From the NCBI GenBank assembly GCA_025765615.1, contig JAIVFJ010000299.1:1-64000 (forward strand): a DNA stretch of 64,000 nt. The letters are read 5' to 3'. The position numbers and the translations under genes were made by a program. Below, piece by piece: positions 53,801 to 64,000 of this stretch. The notes beneath the pieces were generated by a model. It saw only the letters and a list, made by a program, of their open reading frames with translations, ran no database searches and had not been told where the DNA came from. Within the stretch, counting starts at the first letter, position 1. Each line of letters starts with the position of its first letter. The DNA comes from Zopfochytrium polystomum. Its lineage: Eukaryota > Chytridiomycota > Chytridiomycetes > Chytridiales > Chytridiaceae.

Positions 53801-56203
53801 GGGGAGCGGGAGCGATGGAAGGCGGCGGAGCGGTCGTTGAAGTCCCGACTTCGGAGTTTTGAGGAGCAAACGGAACTCCTTGAGCAAACTGTGCGCGAAA
53901 AAAATTCGGAGCTGCTTCGAGCAAGGGAGGCGGCAGCAACAGAGCGTGGGTTGGCGGCAGAGATTCGTCAGTTAAAAGGCGTAAGTCGCGCTGCTGAAAG
54001 AAATGTCAACTATGTTGACGCCGTTTTCACCTAAAGGAACTGGAAGATGCTTTGCGCGAAAGGAACGAACTTCGACAGTCTATCGCGAGCGAGAAGAACG
54101 ACACCAAAAGCGTAATGAACCAAATGGTCTGCGGAGAATTCTTGTGTCTTTTCCACTGACGTTTTCGTCGCATCATAATCGGACAACGCTTTCAAATCCA
54201 ATCGTCGACAGCTGTCAAGTAACACCGAGATGAAAGCAAACTTCCAGGCTTTAACTGCTGAAATACAGCGCCTGGGCTCGGAGGTTCAGCGGTTGCAGAG
54301 CGTAAGTGGACTGTGTAATTTTAAATCCGTTTCTCAATATCTGTCCATATTTAGGAGCTCGCTGAAATGACGCGAGAGAGGGACACACTCTTGGAGCGAA
54401 TGACTTCCCACTTGAATGCAACAACCTCCCTTGCTCAAATGGTAAGTGAGCTGATATAGCACGCTGTGATTGACGCGCAACAGGCTGAGACCAACGCTGA
54501 CTTGAACAGTGAGCTGGTGCGACTGCAAGAATTGCTGACCGCAAACAACACTGAGATCTCCACTTCGCTCGAGGTACACAGGGCACAAGTCTTCTCATTG
54601 CTTACGAAGTTGATTTAGAGACAAGCAGCCATGGCAAGGGAGCTTGCAGAGTTGCGGACAGAATTGGCTGAAAAAACTGCGATGAATGAGTATCTTTCCC
54701 AGAATGTAAAGGCCCGGGCCAGTCATCGCTGCATTAACTTGCGAACAGGTCCGAAACACTCGGGAATATGAGCGAGATGCACATGAGCGCGAAGAGTATC
54801 TTCAGTCGCTTGAAGCTGCGATGCGAAAGTCACAAGATGTAAGCATTGTCCTTTTCAAGTTCAATGGCCTATAGTTGTGATGCTTCAGTGCTGCAGGAGC
54901 TCGATAGAAGGAAAGTAGAGCTGAAGGAATCCTGGCGCGATAGAGAGTCACAATTGCAAGAGTTCCGAAATTTTGTCGCTTCTCAACTTCGAATCGTTGC
55001 TCAAGGACTTGGGGAGAGCTTTTCTCCTGTAAGTGCCTCCCGCTCAGCTCACCGTCTTTACCGATCGTGATGCATTTTCGACTGTAGCCATTTGAGAAGA
55101 TTGAAGAGGGAAAGTCACTTTTGGCTGCCAGTATTGAAAAGCTGTGCAGCACACGATCAGCCTTCCTTTTTCATGTCCAAAGCTTTCAGCGAAATTTGGC
55201 GGCCGAGTCGAAGTATGTCATGTCTGTTTCCACAAAGCGTATCTTGGACTGACTTTCCCGCTTTGTGCCGCGCCAGAAAATGGTCCGAAAAGTACGATTC
55301 CATCTTATCGCGCTTAAACTACTTTACAACTGTAGTCAAAAAGGCGATCAAGGTGCAGCGAACGCTCAAATCAGAGACCCAGCAGCTTCGAGACAAGCTC
55401 AGCGGGGAGCGCAGTACGAGCCAAGGACTTCGAAAGGAGTTGGAGCGGATGATACATGCCGCAGAGGAAAGGGAGGAGTCGGAGCGTGAGACGATCAATC
55501 TGCTGAAGCTCAGAGTTCGAGAAGGCGATGATCGAGCGGCGCAAGCGGAATCGAAATGCCTAAAGGTCGAAAGGGAAATGGAGGCCCTGCAAGAGAGAAG
55601 TGCTCACGCCCGGATGCGAGCGACCGAGCGTGTGGAGGAGCTCGTTGAGCAGATGAGGCAAGTGTAGTTGGTCACCCTTTTCTTCAGTCGGGGGTGACCG
55701 CGAGTTAAAAGTTACTGTGTTGAGGTTGGAACCAACAGCGGTGGAACAATGACGTGGCTCACACAGACATTCGCACCTTCACACACACACACACAGATGG
55801 CTGCAGCTTCAACTTGACAAGTTCGAGAAGCACAAGTCGCAGGCAAGTTCCTGAGAAAACATTTCTTTGGTTCTCACAGTTATGATTCTCCCTCTCCACT
55901 GCCTACCCTGGACTCCATATTTAACCTTTTAAGATGTCCGCGGCCCAAGGCCAGGCCGCTGCGGCCGAGGAGCAAATTGAAAGACTGCAATCGGCCAACG
56001 AGCGGCTGCGGCGGGAGGTTGAGCGTCAGCAGCAGAGTGCCGGGCGTGCGGAAAGCGCGGCGCGAGCAAAGTATGGCGACCGGGAACGGGCTTACCGGCG
56101 CATGGTCCAAAGCGCGATAGGCTACCTGGAGGTAAAGTATCATCAGGCCGGCTGGATACTCTTTGTTCCTTCGCCTAGTTATTCATTTCACACTGTGTAC
56201 TAA
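50870..56203 (+). CDS. Centrosomin-N-motif (Cnn1N) coiled-coil protein of microtubule-organising centres
   Basis: This is a long coiled-coil protein of the Cnn/CDK5RAP2/Mto1/Pcp1 group, which recruits gamma-tubulin complexes at centrosomes, basal bodies or spindle poles. Twenty-one exons join in frame to 1273 codons. The Cnn1 motif spans exons 1-2: SLGVKESEKMIDELKKENFN and LKLRIFFLEEEF near residues 50-80. The rest is heptad-rich, with an 11-Gln run (about 53658-53690 coding) and an Ala/Ser hinge in exon 10 (53465-53980). Exons 11-16 (54037-54126, 54212-54301, 54355-54441, 54484-54573, 54619-54705, 54749-54838) are each 87 or 90 bases and phase 0. The introns after 55657 and 55842 begin GCAAGT. 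The last exon is 55934-56203, though a donor at 56134 could extend it. Unlike many neighbours there is no frame break. Confidence 0.9.
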
Positions 56204-56559
56204 CATCGATCTGTTCTCGGCGCCACCACCTATTTTTTTTTCCACCGTTCATCGGAAAAACGAAAACTCGCGCGCACACACGCACGCACGCACACCCACC
56301 ACACCGCCCTCACACACACACATTGCCGCACGCCGCACTCCCACCGGAACACGCGCAATGACGTTCGTGGCGAAAACAATAACACTGCCCAATCATCAGA
56401 AATTCAATGGGCGGAGAGAGGAAATCCAGATGGCGCTCGCAGTTCTGACGGGAAATCACGTGGTTGAAAGCGAACTTGTCAAATAGAGCGAAGGAAAGAA
56501 GAAAACGAGACACCACCCATCCAAACGCAGAAAAGAACTCACAGGACATGAAAAAACGA

Positions 56560-56682
56560 AGAAAAAGAAAAAAAAAAAAAAAAAAAGGAAAGAAAGAAAG
56601 AAAGAAAGGAAAGGGGGCTGACATATAAAGCCCGGAAACCGCATCGCGTTGCACAAGAACAAGAAAAAAAGGTACCAAAAAC
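56560..56682 (+). promoter_or_regulatory. Core promoter of CAD/URA2 with purine tract and TATA box
   Basis: An A-rich run and GAAA repeats (about 56564-56612) are followed by TATAAA at 56624-56629, 54 bases before the start codon. The upstream spacer from 56204 is CA/CAC-rich and holds no gene. Confidence 0.6.
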
Positions 56683-59600
56683 ATGGCAGCCCGCGCCGGA
56701 GCTGCCTCTGGCACCGTGTCCGCGTTGTCGCCTTCTTCGTCTTTGGCATCTGGACCCGTGACTTCATCGTCGTCGTCAGCAGCATCTTCTTCTTCCGCCG
56801 CGTCTGCGTCATCTGCCACCGCCGCCTCGCCTTCCTCAGTAGTGGCTTCAGCTGCCACTGGCGCCGCCGCCGCCGCCGCCGCCTCCGCAACCACGCTGCG
56901 AACTGGTCCGTTCCTTCCTGTCGCTCCCTCGTTCGAAGCGCACCAGTCGGGCCGCGTGGTCGGCACGCTCTGCCTCAAGGATGGCGACCATTTTCAGGGA
57001 TACTCTTTTGGTTTTGAAGGCGCCTCCATCTCAGGCGAACTCGTCTTCCAAACTGGTCAGTGATTCACGTCCATCCTATGCGCCAGAGTGGACGCGTTCA
57101 GCAGACGGGTTGGGTATAAGGTGTGCTGATCTTCGACCTCTTCTTTGAAAAAAGGAATGGTTGGATACCCAGAATCGCTCACGGATCCTTCGTACCGTGG
57201 GCAAATCCTTGTTCTCACTTTTCCACTCGTCGGAAACTACGGCGTACCGTCCAGACAGGCTGTGGACGAAGCTCTCAATGGCCTCCCACTGTACTTCGAG
57301 TCAAACCAGATCCACGTCGCGGGCCTGATCGTGGGCCAGTACTCGTTGGAATTCTCTCACTACCTCGCCGAATCCTCCCTCTCGGCGTGGCTCAAAGAGA
57401 ATAAGGTCCCTGCCCTGTTCGGAATCGACACGCGTGCCCTCACCAAACGCATTCGATCTCACAACGGCGCGCTCCTTGCAAAGTTGCTGCTTCCCAAAGC
57501 GACCGTTGCAGAATCTTCGAACGCTTTCAACGACCCTGACGCGCCGGCTTGGCTGAAAGACTACGCCAACGTGGAGTGGGACGATCCCAACGCGCGCAAT
57601 TTGGTGGCGGAGGTGTCTGTCCGTACGTCATCCCTTTACTGCCCATCCCCGGCTACGGCACTCAAACGGAAGGATGGCTCAGTTTTCCGAGTGGTGGCTG
57701 TCGATGTCGGCATGAAGAATAATCAGATTCGCTGTCTCGTGAAGCGGGGTCTGGAAGTTCTCGTTGTTCCCTGGGACACGGACCTTGTCAAGCTATTGGC
57801 TGAACAGGCGATCGACGGTGTCTTCTTGTCAAATGGCCCTGGCGACCCCACCACCGTTTCCAGCACCATCGAAAGCGTTCGCCGCGTGATGAATGCACGC
57901 ACACACCCTATTTTCGGTATTTGCCTTGGCCATCAGATTTTGGCCCTTGCCGCAGGAGCGCAGACGCGGAAAATGCCCTTTGGCAACCGAGGACACAATA
58001 TTCCTTGCACCAACCTTGACAGCGGCCGCTGTTACATTACATCCCAAAATCACGGCTACTGCGTCGATGTGGATACACTGCCGCAGGACAAGGATGGGAA
58101 GGGTTGGTATGAATTGTTCGTGAACGCGAACGACGGATCAAACGAAGGCATCGCCCACTCCGAGCTTCCATTCTTCTCTGTGCAATTCCATCCCGAATCG
58201 ACCCCTGGTCCCTGGGACGCAGAGTTCTTGTTCGATCGGTTCATTGACTCAATTAAGCGATGCCATGAGGCTGGCCGGCTTGTTCCCCTTGTGCGTGAGC
58301 ACAAGCCAACTCCACCGCCTCGTTTGAGACCACGGAAGGTTCTCGTTCTTGGATCTGGTGGTCTCTCAATCGGTCAAGCAGGCGAATTCGATTATTCGGG
58401 CTCCCAGGTAAGCTTACGTAATATGCGGTTGCCCTCTTATTGCTTGTTATAGGCTATCAAAGCTTTGAAGGAAGAAGGAATCTACACAGTCCTTATCAAT
58501 CCGAACATCGCGACAATTCAAACTTCAAAAGGCCTTGCCGACAAAGTTTACTTTCTTCCTGTCACTCCAGACTTTGTCCGAAAGGTCATCAAGCACGAGA
58601 AGCCTGATGGTATTTCATAATATCTGATGGGATGCAAGCGCAATGCATCTCATTCTCTTGCTGCGTAGGTATTTACTGCACGTTCGGGGGTCAAACGGCT
58701 TTGAATGTTGGAGTCAAGCTCAAGAACGAATTTGAAGCTCTTGGAGTTCAGGTTAGTTGCCGATGGCTGTGAGGAGTGAACTGATAATATTTATTAGGTA
58801 TTGGGAACTCCAATCGATACTATTGAGATTACAGAGGATCGGGAACTGTTTGCCCAGCACATGCTTCAAATCAACGAAAAATGCGCACAATCCAGTTCTG
58901 CGACCACCGTTGAAGAGGCGATTCAAGCCGCAAACACGATCGGCTACCCACTCATTATTCGTGCCGCTTACACCCTTGGCGGCCTTGGTTCAGGGTTTGT
59001 TTCCAACGAAACGGAGCTTCGAGAACTTTGCGCCAAAGCTTTTGCTGCGTCCCCTCAAGTTCTCGTCGAAAAGAGTATGAAAGGGTGGAAAGAAATTGAG
59101 TACGAAGTTGTACGCGACGCTTACGACAACTGCATTACTGTTTGCAACATGGAGGTAAAGTGTTTGTTCACCCTTCCTCCACGAGCGTAACATTTGCTTC
59201 TCCCTGTTCGGCAGAACTTTGACCCACTTGGCATTCACACCGGCGACTCCATTGTCGTTGCTCCCTCGCAAACATTGTCTGACGAAGACTACATGATGCT
59301 TCGACGAACAGCCGTCAATGTCATTCGGCACCTGGGTGTTGTGGGAGAGTGCAACATCCAGTATGCCCTTAACCCCAAGAGTAAAGAATACTGCATTATC
59401 GAGGTTAATGCAAGGCTGAGTCGAAGTTCAGCTCTGGCTTCCAAGGCCACTGGTTACCCTCTTGTATGATACCTTTATGGAAACCTTTTGCTGGACTGAT
59501 TTCTCATTTTCAGGCCTTCGTCGCGGCTAAGCTTGGCCTTGGCATTCCACTGACAGAAGTAAAGAACAGTGTTACGAAAAAGACGATTGCTTGCTTCGAA

Positions 59601-62600
59601 CCCAGCTTGGATTACTGTGTTGTGAAGATTCCCCGATGGTAATTATTCATCCCCAAAATTCAAATGCTGACTATCATCGATATTAGGGATTTGAAGAAGT
59701 TCAGCCGCGTTAGCACAAAAATCTCTTCAGCCATGAAATCTGTGGGTGAAGTCATGGCTATTGGTCGCAACTTCGAAGAGTGCATGCAGAAAGCGATTCG
59801 AAGTGTGGAGTACAGCTTCACAGGACTCAGTCAGGTGAGTTCGCGTCAAGTACTCCGTTGAACCTAACTGGATTGCAACCAAAAGAATGACTACGTCACA
59901 GCCATTGATGAAGAGCTCGTCAGCCCTTCCGACATGCGCATATTCGCCATCGCAAACGCATTCCACCTCAACTACACTGTTGATCGCGTACATGAGCTGA
60001 CCAACATCGACCGATGGTTCCTCTACAAGCTGAAGAACATTGTAGACCTCGATAAATCTTTGTCGAAGTACACCCTCCACACCCTTCCCAGCAGCCTCTT
60101 GAGGTCCGCTAAGCAGGTGGGCATGTCTGATCGACAAATCGCGACGGCCATTAGCACCACAGAACTTGCAGTTCGCAAGTTGCGGGTCGACGAAGGGATC
60201 ATTCCCTACGTGAAGCAAATCGACACAGGTATTATTCCCACAAACCATTAGCTTGCAAAACGCGTTGCTAACTTACATCCTGCTAGTTGCGGCGGAGTTC
60301 CCTTGCTACACAAACTACTTGTACATGACCTACAACGCTTCGGAGCACGACGTCACGTTCGGGGACCGAGGAATCATGGTTCTCGGATCCGGTGTCTACC
60401 GAATTGGCTCATCGGTTGAATTCGATTGGTGTGCGGTGCGTTCGATCCGAACACTCCGAGCCCAAAAAGTAAAAACTATAATGGTCAACTACAATCCCGA
60501 AACGGTTTCAACTGATTATGACGAAGCCGATCGACTGTACTTTGAAACGCTGACTCTGGAGCGAATTCTCGACATTTACCAGGCCGAAGGTGCCGACGGA
60601 GTAATTGTGGCGATGGGAGGGCAAACGCCGAACAATATTGCTCTCCCGTTGCAACCGTGAAAATGTTCGCATTCTGGGCACATCTCCTGAGATGATTGAC
60701 AACGCGGAGAATCGTTACAAGTTTTCTCGCATGCTGGACAAGATCGGAGTTGATCAACCCCAGTGGAAGGAGCTTACGTCCATTGATGATGCTAGGAGCT
60801 TCTGTGACAAAGTTGGATACCCCGTGTTGGTTCGACCATCGTACGTCCTTTCTGGTGCTGCCATGAATGTCGTGTACTCTCAAGCAGACTTGAAGAACTT
60901 CTTGGAAATGGCCGTCAATGTTTCCCGGGAATACCCTGTGGTTATCTCAAAGTTCATTGAGGAGGCCAAAGAAATTGAAATGGATGCGGTCGCTCACGGT
61001 GGTAAACTGATTATGCACGTTGTAACGGAACATGTTGAAAACGCCGGAGTGCATTCCGGAGACGCAACCCTTGTCCTGCCTCCCCAGGATCTTGACCCGG
61101 AGACTGTTCGAAAGATCGAGCTCGCGACTCGAAAAATTGCGAACGCTTTGAACGTTACGGGCCCAATGAATATTCAGTTCATCGCCAAAAACAACGAGAT
61201 TAAAGTTATCGAATGTAACTTGCGGGCATCTCGCAGTTTCCCGTTTGTCTCGAAGGTTCTTGGCGTTGATCTTATCGAGCTGGCAACGTTGGCTATGACT
61301 GGTCTCTCCTACGAGTCGTATCCAAAGGTTGACATTCCCGCGGACTATGTGGCTGTGAAGGTACCGCAGTTCTCTTTCTCTCGCCTATCTGGCGCGGACC
61401 CGATTCTTGGCGTCGAAATGGCCTCCACCGGCGAGGTTGCTTGCTTTGGAAGGGACAAATACGAAGCATATCTTAAGGGTCTATTGGCGACAGGCTTTGT
61501 ACTTCCAAAGAAAAATATCCTTCTATCGATTGGAAGCTTCAAGGAAAAGATGGAATTCTTACCGTCCGTGATGAAACTGCATCAGCTTGGATACAATTTG
61601 TTTGCAACTGCGGGAACAGCCGACTTCATTCAGGAACACGATGTGCCGGTCAAGTTCTTGGATGTGATCGATGAAGATGACGATGAAGCGGCTGCGAAGA
61701 AGAGCGAGTACAGTCTTACACAAGCGCTGGCGAACAACTTGATCGACCTATATATCAATTTACCGTCTAAGAACCGCTTCCGTCGGCCGGCCTCTTACAT
61801 GAGTCGCGGATATCGGTCGCGCAGAATGGCTGTTGATTTCGCCGTTCCATTGATTACCAACGTGAAGTGCGGCAAACTATTTGTCGAGGCGCTATCGCGG
61901 AACATCGAATTCGAAGTTGCCAGCAATGACTACAAGACCAGTCACCGTAGCGTAGTTCTACCGGGTTTGGTCAACGTTAGCAACTTCTTCCCAGGGATTT
62001 TGCAAAGTGCCCAACCCGAATCCAAGGAGTCCTTTGCCCGCTTGACAAAGGCGGGTTTGGCTGGTGGCTTCACCGTTCTATGCAACTCCCCGTATGGGAC
62101 CAGCAGCAGTGAGGTGGTGAAAGACAAAGTGTCGATGGCGGCTGCCAAGGCTTTGGCTCGTTCCGGTGGCCCCATGGCTGACTACACAATGAGCATTGCG
62201 GCAGTTGAAGATCATTCGGGGTCGGTTGCTGCAGTTCTGGATAGTGCATCAGCATTGTACATTTCGGGCGGGAAACTTCCAACCTCCAACCTAACCAGCT
62301 ATTTCCGTGCGTGGCCCTCTGAATCCTCTGTCGTTGTGTCAGCCTCAGGATCGGAGCTGGCTTCCGCCCTGTTCCTTGCGAACCTCCACTCAAGGCCAAT
62401 TCATGTGACCGGCTTGTCCACTCGCGAAGACCTGGCGCTGATCAAGATGTCAAAGGAAAAGGGTGTGGTTGTGACCTGCGATGTCTGCGTTCACTCCCTG
62501 TTCCTGTCGAGGAAGGATTTTCCAACTTGCGAAGCTCTCGCGGAACCTGAAGATGTTCAATTCCTTTGGGACAACCTGGATGTGATTGACTGCTTCTCCG

Positions 62601-64000
62601 TCGGGTCCCTTCCATTCCAAATTTGGAAGTCCGCGGCAGCGAAAGACTCGAAAATCCCGCAACCTCGCGCCGAAGCTGGTTTGGAAGAGGCCTTGCCGCT
62701 GCTGCTCACCGCTGTAGGCGAAGGGAAGCTGACTTTGGAAACGATCGTACAGAAGATGTATGAAAATCCGATGAAGATCTTTGATCTCCCAGAGCAGCCA
62801 GACTCCTACATAGAGGTTGAAGTCGATCGTGCCCAGGTGGCCTCCGGACTTTCCGACTCGTCGCCTAACGGATGGTCGGCTTTCTCTGGCAAGAAGCTGG
62901 CTGGTTCTATACATCGCGTTGTTCTGCGCGGTCAGACCGTTTACCTGGATGGAACTTATTTCGGCGATAACGCTGGCCGAGACATCACACCCCTGGTTCG
63001 CCTCATCAATCGCCAGCTTGCAACGACTACCCCTGTTCGCCGAACCGCCACTTTTGCCACTCCGCCTTCTGCGGTTGTCGGGACGGCCACAGTCATTGGG
63101 TCTTCTTCTGGCCCAGCGACCCAGATGGACGACGTAGAACGCATGCTGAATCTCATCAAGTCTCCGAAAGTCCGTGGTTTCCCTACCGACGCTCCTGGGG
63201 CGGAATGGAGCGTCACTAGCCCTTCTGCTGTGACAGTATCATTCGGTGGAGTGACTGGTTCTCACTCTTCTATAGAGGGCGGCCATGGGCTGAACAGCTT
63301 GATGAATGGCACTTCGCTTGGAAACATTAAGGATTTGGCAAAGGAGTTGGAGGTTGAAGTGAAACAGGAGACCCGGCAGGCTATTTTGCGAAACGTGTCT
63401 GCGTTGAGCGGACAGGTGATTCCCGACGTGCCAAGCTCTCTTCTGGATGCTGCAACTCGCTCTCCGTTCCACAGACGTAGCGTTTTGTCGGTAAAGCAAT
63501 TTACGAGGACTGATTTGCACAAGCTTTTCGGGATTGCCCAGGAGATGAAAATTATTGTCGATCGCCAAGGATCCGTTCCCATTCTCACTGGCAAAGTTCT
63601 GTGCAGTGCTTTCTACGAACCCAGCACGCGGACGTCCAGCTCTTTCGAGGCTGCGATGGTCCGTCTCGGTGGGTCTGTCGTGTCCATCAACCAGATCACT
63701 TCCTCAATCGCCAAAGGCGAAAGCATCGGGGACACTGTTCGCACGTTGGCTTCTTACGGAGACGCCATTGTCATGAGGCACCCGGAGCCTGGCAGTGCCC
63801 AAACCGCCGCTAAGTTCTCGCCTGTTCCCATCATCAATGCTGGCGATGGAACCGGTGAGCATCCGACGCAAGCCTTTCTTGACACTTTCACCATTCGTGA
63901 GGAGCTTGGCACAGTGAACGGCCTTACTATCACGATGGTTGGTGACCTCAAGAATGGACGAACTGTCCACTCCTTGGTGAAGCTTTTGTCCCAGTACGAC
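56683..64000 (+). CDS. URA2: CAD/URA2: glutamine-dependent CPSase II, DHOase-like, aspartate transcarbamylase (3' end outside window)
   Basis: This multifunctional cytosolic enzyme catalyses the first steps of pyrimidine synthesis. Exons are 56683-57055, 57155-58407, 58453-58609, 58669-58751, 58798-59154, 59215-59463, 59514-59638, 59687-59834, 59886-60228 and 60287 to the edge; about 2267 residues are present. An Ala/Ser-rich leader precedes a GATase domain with FLSNGPGDP, the nucleophile in GICLGHQ (about residue 380) and FHPEST. CPSase half 1 starts at [20 protein letters not shown] and half 2 at [18 protein letters not shown]; then come an MGS-like allosteric region ([11 protein letters not shown]) and a DHOase-like domain lacking the HxH zinc motif ([11 protein letters not shown]). 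ATCase follows with [16 protein letters not shown] and HPTQAFLD. One extra base near 60655 (CAACCGTG) shifts the frame in CPSase half 2. Inactive DHOase is typical of fungal Ura2. Confidence 0.96.

Overview
The window looks like nuclear DNA of a zoosporic (chytrid-type) fungus. Genes lie on both strands and are split by short GT-AG introns of mostly 45-220 bases. The last gene is a fused CPSase / degenerate DHOase / ATCase, an arrangement typical of fungal URA2. A homologue of the ciliary protein CFAP410 implies a flagellated stage, and a cobalamin adenosyltransferase fits B12 use, which is known in early-diverging fungi. The lineage is inferred from gene content only; I ran no database search.

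Layout. 1-8.7 kb is dense: the C-terminal part of an EML-type WD40 microtubule protein (+), CFAP410 (-), MMAB cobalamin adenosyltransferase (-), a CCDC90/MCUR1-like mitochondrial membrane protein (+), and a secreted LysM-CAP protein (-). 8.7-14.6 kb is a gene desert with a 412-bp LTR-like repeat, a strong heat-shock-type promoter and a long GA tract. 14.6-17.5 kb is a TPS2-type trehalose-phosphate synthase/phosphatase (+). 17.5-20.7 kb is a second desert holding an inverted second copy of the LTR-like repeat. 20.7-22.2 kb is a protein kinase (-). 22.2-26.6 kb is mostly simple repeats. 26.6-30.2 kb is an LRR-transmembrane-SAM receptor-like gene (+). 30.2-31.9 kb holds Tc1/mariner transposase remnants. 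31.9-35.1 kb is a VIT-VWA protein (-). 35.6-41.7 kb holds a small membrane protein (+), a gamma-glutamylcyclotransferase-like gene (-), an acidic nuclear-type protein (-) and RNase H2 subunit A (-). 41.7-64 kb holds a P4-ATPase flippase (+), ARPC5 (-), an orphan gene (+), a zinc MDR dehydrogenase (+), a Cnn1N-motif coiled-coil protein of microtubule-organising centres (+), and CAD/URA2 (+), cut by the window edge.

Functional themes are microtubules and flagella (EML, CFAP410, Cnn1N protein), actin (ARPC5), mitochondria (MMAB, CCDC90-like), the cell surface (LysM-CAP, LRR-SAM) and metabolism (trehalose, pyrimidines, glutathione). There is no operon-like organisation.

Quality warning: nine conserved genes carry single-base frame breaks in otherwise intact coding sequence. 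Most are one extra base, often in a homopolymer. Uncorrected indels are the simplest explanation, so the spans below bridge these points. Exon coordinates were read by eye from splice consensus and frame continuity.
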